A stretch of DNA of 9,789 bases, taken from positions 1 to 9,789 of the forward strand of contig JBAZOW010000132.1 in the NCBI GenBank assembly GCA_041648495.1, given 5' to 3'. Under the pieces are notes generated by a model, which worked only from the letters and a program-made list of their open reading frames with translations, was not told where the DNA came from and did no database searches. Source of the DNA: Patulibacter sp041648495 (GTDB lineage Bacteria > Actinomycetota > Thermoleophilia > Solirubrobacterales > Solirubrobacteraceae). Shown in pieces: positions 6,847 through 9,789 of this stretch. Positions within the stretch are counted from its first letter, which is position 1; every line of letters begins with the position of its first letter. A program made the translations under genes and the position numbers.

Positions 6847-7794
6847 TCAGCGCGCCCGCGCAAGCGCCGCGGCGACCACCGCCGCCACCATCTCTGGTGT
6901 TTCCTTGATCTGCCGCCGGGTCACGCGGAGCACGCGGTACCCCGCGGCCTCTAGCGCCGCGGACTTGCGTCGATCGCGCTCGAACGCTTGCCGGCTGCGG
7001 TGCGCTTCGTACCCGTCGACCTCGACAACGAGCCGCTCGTCCACCCAAAGGGCGTCGACTTCGTAGCCGATGACGTGGACGTTCGTCCGCGGAAAGGCCA
7101 GCCCCGCGCGCTTCAGGACGCCCCGGAACGCCTGCTCCGCCTCGGAGCGGGTGAACGCCGGCTCGAGCTCGGCGTCGAGCAGTGCCGTGAGCGCTCGCGC
7201 TCCGCGCCGCTGCGGGTGGCGCGCGACCACGTCCCGCAGCTCCCGGTCCGACGCCAGCCGGCGGTAGCGAGCTTCGGCCACGAGTCGTTCGAAGTCCGGG
7301 ACGGACTCGGTGTCGGCCAGATCGAGCAGGGTGCGCGGCGCGGCCGTGATCCGCAGACCGTTGCGGATCTCCGTATCGGCCGGGTCCAGACACGACAGTC
7401 GATGGGTGCACACCCCGATCCGCGACGCCGTGCCGCCCACGGGACTGCTGATGTGCACCGTTTCCGAGACGGGCCGCAGCCCGAGAATCCAGGCCGCCGA
7501 CGAGTGGCTCAGAGCGCTCTCGGATCCGCGCCAGAGCAGCGCCGCCATCTCGCGTCCTCCGACGGCCAGCGCCTTGTGCCCGACCGCGAGCACGCGGGGC
7601 AGGACGACGTGGAGCCGTCCCGAAGTGATTCGTCTCGCGATCGCGGACCGGCTCAGGCCGATCGCCAGCAGCTGGTTCCGGTGCACCACACCGCGCTGAC
7701 GCGCAGCCAGCGCGGCGACTTTCACGTCGACCGGCTCCGCGGTGCCGATGCCCAGGGCGGCGTCCGTCGAGAGGTTCGTTCGGACCCGGTCCAT
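6847..7794 (-). CDS. AbiEi-like N-terminal domain plus DUF559 (Vsr/restriction-endonuclease fold) protein
   Basis: This 315-residue protein has a helix-turn-helix-like N-terminal region (about 25-75, VAALAARQRGVVHRNQLLAI ... GRLHVVLPRVLAVGH) resembling the AbiEi-type domain. A middle region (80-200) includes SHSSAAWILGL and ITAAPRTLLDLA. The C-terminal DUF559 domain (about 215-310) has EVDALWVDERLVVEVDGYEAH, FERDRRKSAALEAAGYRVLRVT. DUF559 belongs to the PD-(D/E)XK nuclease-like superfamily; D248, E259 and D261 (numbered from the GTG) are candidate metal ligands. Such proteins are common in actinobacteria, but their function is not established and nuclease activity here is inference. I chose the ATG at 7794 because GGGGAG lies 6 nt before it; the preceding GTG at 7797 would leave only 3 nt. 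No AbiEii-like toxin partner is adjacent. The gene is flanked on both sides by copies of one 60-bp palindromic repeat and sits inside a normally conserved gene order, which suggests acquisition. No internal frameshift is seen. Confidence 0.85.
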   Translation of the reverse strand: MDRVRTNLSTDAALGIGTAEPVDVKVAALAARQRGVVHRNQLLAIGLSRSAIARRITSGRLHVVLPRVLAVGHKALAVGGREMAALLWRGSESALSHSSAAWILGLRPVSETVHISSPVGGTASRIGVCTHRLSCLDPADTEIRNGLRITAAPRTLLDLADTESVPDFERLVAEARYRRLASDRELRDVVARHPQRRGARALTALLDAELEPAFTRSEAEQAFRGVLKRAGLAFPRTNVHVIGYEVDALWVDERLVVEVDGYEAHRSRQAFERDRRKSAALEAAGYRVLRVTRRQIKETPEMVAAVVAAALARAR

Positions 7795-7815
7795 CACGCG
7801 CTCCCCACGCGGAGC

Positions 7816-8055
7816 GGGTCGTACGCTGCAAGGCCCCCCGATTTGGCGAGCCGCGCAGCGCAGAACTCGGTATGCGGGTCGTACGCTGCACGGTCCTCGA
7901 GCGACGTCTGCCGTGCAGCGTGGAACTCGATACGCGGGTCGTACGCTGCAAGGCCCCCCGATTCAGCGAGCCACGCAGCGCAGAACTCGGTATGCGAGTC
8001 GCCCTCTGCGAGGTCGCCGGATCTGCTGCGCCGTGCAGCGTGGGACTTGGGGAAA
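7816..8055. repeat. Four tandem 60-bp palindrome-containing repeats
   Basis: Units lie at 7816-7875, 7876-7935, 7936-7995 and 7996-8055 with no spacers between them. The ends are conserved (GGGTCGTACGCTGCA at the left; GCAGCG followed by GAACTCG-TA-GC at the right) and the centre varies. Units 1 and 3 match at 57 of 60 positions; units 1 and 2 match at about 42. Units 2 and 4 share a different right half (CCGTGCAGCGTGG), so the pattern is A-B-A-B and implies duplication of a 120-bp dimer. Each unit carries CGCTGC/GCAGCG arms 37 bp apart end to end; unit 2 extends to 10 bp (CGCTGCACGG/CCGTGCAGCG). Unit 4 is the most decayed. The array ends 21 bp before the DUF559 start codon, leaving just room for its ribosome binding site. 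Confidence 0.92.
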
Positions 8056-8220
8056 TCGGGCGGGCGTCGACGTCGCATCCCACGATCGTGCGGCACGGAC
8101 GGCGAACGATTGCCGTTTGCACCGGATCGACACTGAACCGTAGGAGACCTGTCGCTGACCCGCAGAGTCCTACGGCGCAACGCACCGCGCAGACGGCTGT
8201 TCGGCGCGGCGGCCAGGCCT

Positions 8221-8338
8221 CACGCCGGGACGTCTCGTCTCGCCTCGCACGCCGGGACGCCTCGCCTCTCACGCCCGGACGCCTCGCACCGGGTATCCCG
8301 CTTCTCACGCCCGGGCGTTTCAGCTCACGCCGGAACCG
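8221..8338. repeat. Degenerate 17-bp direct repeats, five irregularly spaced copies
   Basis: Copies of a CACGCCGGGACGCCTCG-like word start at 8221, 8248, 8270, 8306 and 8326. The first three differ from each other by one or two bases, the fourth is weaker (CACGCCCGGGCGTTTCA) and the fifth is truncated to about 13 bp. Spacings are 27, 22, 36 and 20 bp, so this is not a simple satellite. It could be a cluster of binding sites or a decayed repeat. Confidence 0.6.
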
Positions 8339-8363
8339 CATCCGGTCGCCAGCCGAACCAAGA

Positions 8364-8389
8364 CGGACCTCGGCGGCAGCCGAGATCCG
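8364..8389 (-). terminator. Hairpin terminator candidate for the small membrane protein gene
   Basis: CGGA-C-CTCGGC, loop of 4 nt, GCCGAG-A-TCCG forms a 10-bp stem with one internal mismatch, 18 nt after the stop of the 8408-8791 gene. On the minus strand it is followed by TCTTGGTTC, the most T-rich stretch nearby, which supports an intrinsic terminator. Confidence 0.5.
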
Positions 8390-8407
8390 GAGCAACCCGA
8401 GCGCTGC

Positions 8408-8791
8408 TCAGTCCGCCTGCATCAGCTGGCTGACCACCAGACTGGCGACCGCTGCCACGCCGGCGAGGGCGGCGGTGCCGTAGACGCCGCTGCGCGGGAG
8501 GTCGCGGGATGCGGCGACCGTCGAGATCAGGTCGGTGATGTCACCGAACGCGCTGGTCCGGGCCCAGCGGTGGCCGCGCTCGGGATCGCCGGCGGTGTGG
8601 ACCTGAGCCATGCCGATCACCGCGTCGCGGATCCCCAGACCGCGCAGCGCGACCTGGGCGCCCGGGCTGGTGCCGGACTCGCCCAGCCACGACTCGCCGA
8701 CCTTGGCGGGAACGGCCAGCAGCGCGGCGCCGAAGGCGATGCGGCCGAACCCGATCGCACGGGAGGCGTTGGCGGCGGTGAGGATCGACAT
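8408..8791 (-). CDS. Small conserved-type membrane protein of unknown function
   Basis: The product is 127 residues. It begins MSILTAANASRAIGFGRIAFGAALLAVP, with a hydrophobic helix at about 12-28, and continues with GAQVALRGLGIRDAVIGMAQVH (44-65), a second hydrophobic or amphipathic stretch. After a charged loop (ERGHRWARTS, 71-80) comes FGDITDLISTVAA, and a C-terminal membrane helix GTAALAGVAAVASLVVSQLM (105-124). The overall look, with an arginine-rich loop and GIRD and D-hTDL (h = hydrophobic) motifs, resembles small hypothetical membrane proteins frequent in actinobacteria, but I cannot name a family or function with confidence. The ATG at 8791 has no Shine-Dalgarno; a TAGCCT box ends 6 nt before it, as in leaderless actinobacterial mRNAs. 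It stands alone between the rplU-rpmA terminator and its own hairpin, so it is probably monocistronic. Confidence 0.8.
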   Translation of the reverse strand: MSILTAANASRAIGFGRIAFGAALLAVPAKVGESWLGESGTSPGAQVALRGLGIRDAVIGMAQVHTAGDPERGHRWARTSAFGDITDLISTVAASRDLPRSGVYGTAALAGVAAVASLVVSQLMQAD

Positions 8792-8797
8792 GCCCGG

Positions 8798-8824
8798 AGG
8801 CTACCCGCGTGGGGGCCTCGTCAA
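8798..8824 (-). promoter_or_regulatory. Possible leaderless promoter for the small membrane protein gene
   Basis: On the minus strand TTGACG (8824-8819) and TAGCCT (8803-8798) are separated by 15 bp, shorter than the optimum of about 17. The -10-like box ends 6 nt before the ATG, which would place the transcript start on the start codon. The lack of a ribosome binding site agrees with this. Confidence 0.35.
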
Positions 8825-9088
8825 TCGTCGTCGTCGAAGCATCCGACCGGCCGAACGAAGGACCGTACCAAGCCACCGGATCGTCACTCGCCGAGCGGAG
8901 CGTCCAACTGCCCGCGATTCCCGCCGCCGCGACGCCGCCGGCAGCGTCCGGCCGATCACCACCCGCCCGCCTCCGATCCGACGGCGGTGACGCCAGCGAC
9001 AGCGACGCGAGCGACGACGACAGCGACGACGACGACGACGACGAGCATCGGCATGGCGCGCGCCTGTCCACCAACGACGACGGAACGA
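8825..9088. other. Gene-free stretch with a GAC microsatellite
   Basis: No supportable gene lies between the rplU-rpmA terminator and the promoter region of the small membrane gene. Frames that stay open here encode low-complexity Asp, Arg or Ser/Arg runs on one strand or the other. The only structure is a trinucleotide run of six GAC units with a GAG at 9025-9045, set in a broader GAC/CGA-rich area from about 9000. Confidence 0.5.
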
Positions 9089-9116
9089 CGACGGCCCGCC
9101 GAATGGCGGGCCGTCG
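9089..9116 (-). terminator. Strong hairpin terminator of the rplU-rpmA operon
   Basis: CGACGGCCCGCC (9089-9100) and GGCGGGCCGTCG (9105-9116) form a perfect 12-bp stem around a 4-nt loop, 42 nt beyond the rpmA stop. No T-run follows on the minus strand, so it is of the hairpin-only type common in high-GC actinobacteria. It separates the ribosomal protein genes transcriptionally from everything to the left. Confidence 0.8.
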
Positions 9117-9158
9117 GTCCTGCAGGCCGCGCCGGGGCGCGACCGAAAACGTGCTGGG

Positions 9159-9437
9159 CTAGGCCGCTGCGGTCTCCTCGACCGACTCGACCGGCTCGAT
9201 CGTGACGACGCGACCGCGCCAACCACGGTTGAACGTGACGATGCCCTCGGCCTTGGCGAAGAGCGTGTCGTCCTTGCCGATGCCGACGCCCTTGCCGGGC
9301 TTGAAGCGGGTGCCACGCTGACGGACGATGATCTCGCCGCCGGTGACGACCTGGCCGCCGAAGACCTTGACGCCCAGACGCTGGGCGTTCGAGTCGCGAC
9401 CGTTGCGAGAGGAGCCGAGGCCCTTCTTATGCGCCAT
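9159..9437 (-). CDS. rpmA: 50S ribosomal protein L27
   Basis: L27 is a component of the large ribosomal subunit whose N-terminal tail reaches the peptidyl transferase centre. The 92-residue product starts MAHKKGLGSSRNGRDSNAQR and continues LGVKVFGGQVVTGGEIIVRQ, RGTRFKPGKGVGIGKDDTLF and FNRGWRGRVV, all classic L27 blocks. It begins directly with AHKKG, so there is no cleavable N-terminal extension of the kind found in Firmicutes. The acidic, alanine-rich tail (PVESVEETAAA) is variable in the family. The ATG at 9437 has GAAGGAG about 11 nt upstream. It lies 29 bp downstream of rplU, in the same operon, and is closed by the hairpin at 9089-9116. Confidence 0.98.
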   Translation of the reverse strand: MAHKKGLGSSRNGRDSNAQRLGVKVFGGQVVTGGEIIVRQRGTRFKPGKGVGIGKDDTLFAKAEGIVTFNRGWRGRVVTIEPVESVEETAAA

Positions 9438-9466
9438 GAGTTCTGGTGCTCCTTCGAGTTCGACCG

Positions 9467-9772
9467 CTAGGCCGAGATCGAGTCGATCCGGATGCGGGTG
9501 AGCGGCTGACGGTGACCGGTGGTCCGCTTGTAGCCGCGCTTCGGCTTGAACTTGAAGATCCGGATCTTCGGCCCCTTCGTGTGCTCCACGATGGTGGCGC
9601 CGATCTTGGCGGACTTCAGGGCGTCGGCGCTGATCGAGATCGTGTCACCACGAACGAGCACCGGCTCCAGCTCTACCGCGGCGCCAGCTTCGGCGTCGAG
9701 CTTCTCGACCAGGAGTTCCTGGCCCTGCTCCACGCGGTACTGCTTGCCACCGGTCTTGACGATTGCGTACAT
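9467..9772 (-). CDS. rplU: 50S ribosomal protein L21
   Basis: L21 binds 23S rRNA in the large ribosomal subunit. The protein reads MYAIVKTGGKQYRVEQGQEL, then a VEKLDAEAGAAVELEPVLV core and the signature IVEHTKGPKIRIFKFKPKRG and YKRTTGHRQPLTRIRI near the C-terminus. From the chosen ATG it has 101 residues, typical of the family. An in-frame GTG at 9781 would add three residues (MSR); I prefer the ATG because L21 proteins almost always begin MYAIV, and GAGTGAG before it can serve as a weak ribosome binding site. It is the first gene of the rplU-rpmA pair in this window; the promoter lies beyond the right edge. Confidence 0.97.
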   Translation of the reverse strand: MYAIVKTGGKQYRVEQGQELLVEKLDAEAGAAVELEPVLVRGDTISISADALKSAKIGATIVEHTKGPKIRIFKFKPKRGYKRTTGHRQPLTRIRIDSISA

Positions 9773-9789
9773 ACGGCTCACTCGGACGA

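Larger units (their letters stand above)
8056..8407. other. Gene-free stretch upstream of the repeat array
   Basis: No coding region is convincing in these 352 bases. Reading frames that cross it lack recognisable domains and run into the 60-bp repeats. It holds an 8-bp inverted repeat (CCGTAGGA at 8138-8145 with TCCTACGG at 8168-8175, 22-nt spacer), the degenerate 17-bp direct repeats at 8221-8338 and the hairpin at 8364-8389. Any promoter for the DUF559 gene should lie here or within the repeats; I see no clear -35/-10 pair on the minus strand. Confidence 0.5.

Noticed and set aside
5378..7066. Long plus-strand reading frame of 562 codons
   Set aside because: It runs antisense to obgE and past the DUF559 stop, has Arg/Asp/Gly-rich composition without domains, and is a typical shadow frame of high-GC coding DNA.
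6847..7794. Complete AbiE-type toxin-antitoxin pair
   Set aside because: Only the AbiEi-like N-terminal region is present, fused to DUF559; no AbiEii nucleotidyltransferase gene lies next to it, so a TA module is not supported.
7816..8055. CRISPR-like array
   Set aside because: The 60-bp units are directly joined with no unique spacers of constant length, their centres diverge gradually, and no cas genes are present.
6647..8395. Minus-strand frame of 582 codons across the island
   Set aside because: It overlaps the DUF559 gene out of frame, is open partly because the 60-bp repeats contain no stops in this frame, and shows low-complexity Arg/Ala/Gly sequence.
8809..9162. Plus-strand frame of 117 codons with an Asp run
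   Set aside because: The Asp run is only the GAC microsatellite, the frame crosses the rpmA terminator hairpin and no domain is visible.

Overview
The window is very GC-rich, uses several GTG starts, and every gene I can support lies on the minus strand, so the genes read from right (high coordinates) to left. The ribosomal-protein and Obg sequences, together with the partial order rplU-rpmA-obgE-proB, point to an actinomycete-type chromosome. A deep-branching high-GC lineage such as Thermoleophilia is my guess, but the sequence alone does not prove it.

Layout in the direction of transcription. (1) 9772-9159: rplU and rpmA (ribosomal proteins L21 and L27), closed by a strong GC-rich hairpin at 9089-9116. 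(2) 9088-8792: no gene, only a short GAC microsatellite and a possible leaderless promoter. (3) 8791-8408: a small predicted membrane protein of unknown function, followed by a hairpin terminator candidate. (4) 8407-6787: an accessory-looking island. It holds a degenerate 17-bp direct-repeat series (8221-8338), a tandem array of four 60-bp palindrome-containing repeats (7816-8055), a gene for an AbiEi-like/DUF559 nuclease-fold protein (7794-6847), and a fifth copy of the same 60-bp unit ending at the base next to that gene's stop codon (6787-6846). (5) 6595-5231: obgE. (6) 5230-4910: an intergenic leader with two inverted repeats. (7) 4909-1134: a four-gene OpuC/OsmF-type ABC importer for quaternary ammonium osmoprotectants, ordered permease, ATPase with CBS region, permease, lipoprotein binding protein, with overlapping reading frames throughout. 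(8) 1086 to the window edge: proB, glutamate 5-kinase, almost complete.

In many actinobacteria rplU, rpmA, obgE and proB are adjacent. Here the order is kept but opened twice: once between rpmA and obgE by the small membrane gene and the repeat-bracketed DUF559 gene, and once between obgE and proB by the osmoprotectant importer. The second insertion puts compatible-solute uptake 47 bp upstream of the first enzyme of proline synthesis, a plausible osmotic-stress unit.

The most unusual item is the DUF559 gene bracketed by copies of one 60-bp palindromic repeat, all in the same orientation, with the upstream copies in an alternating A-B-A-B pattern.
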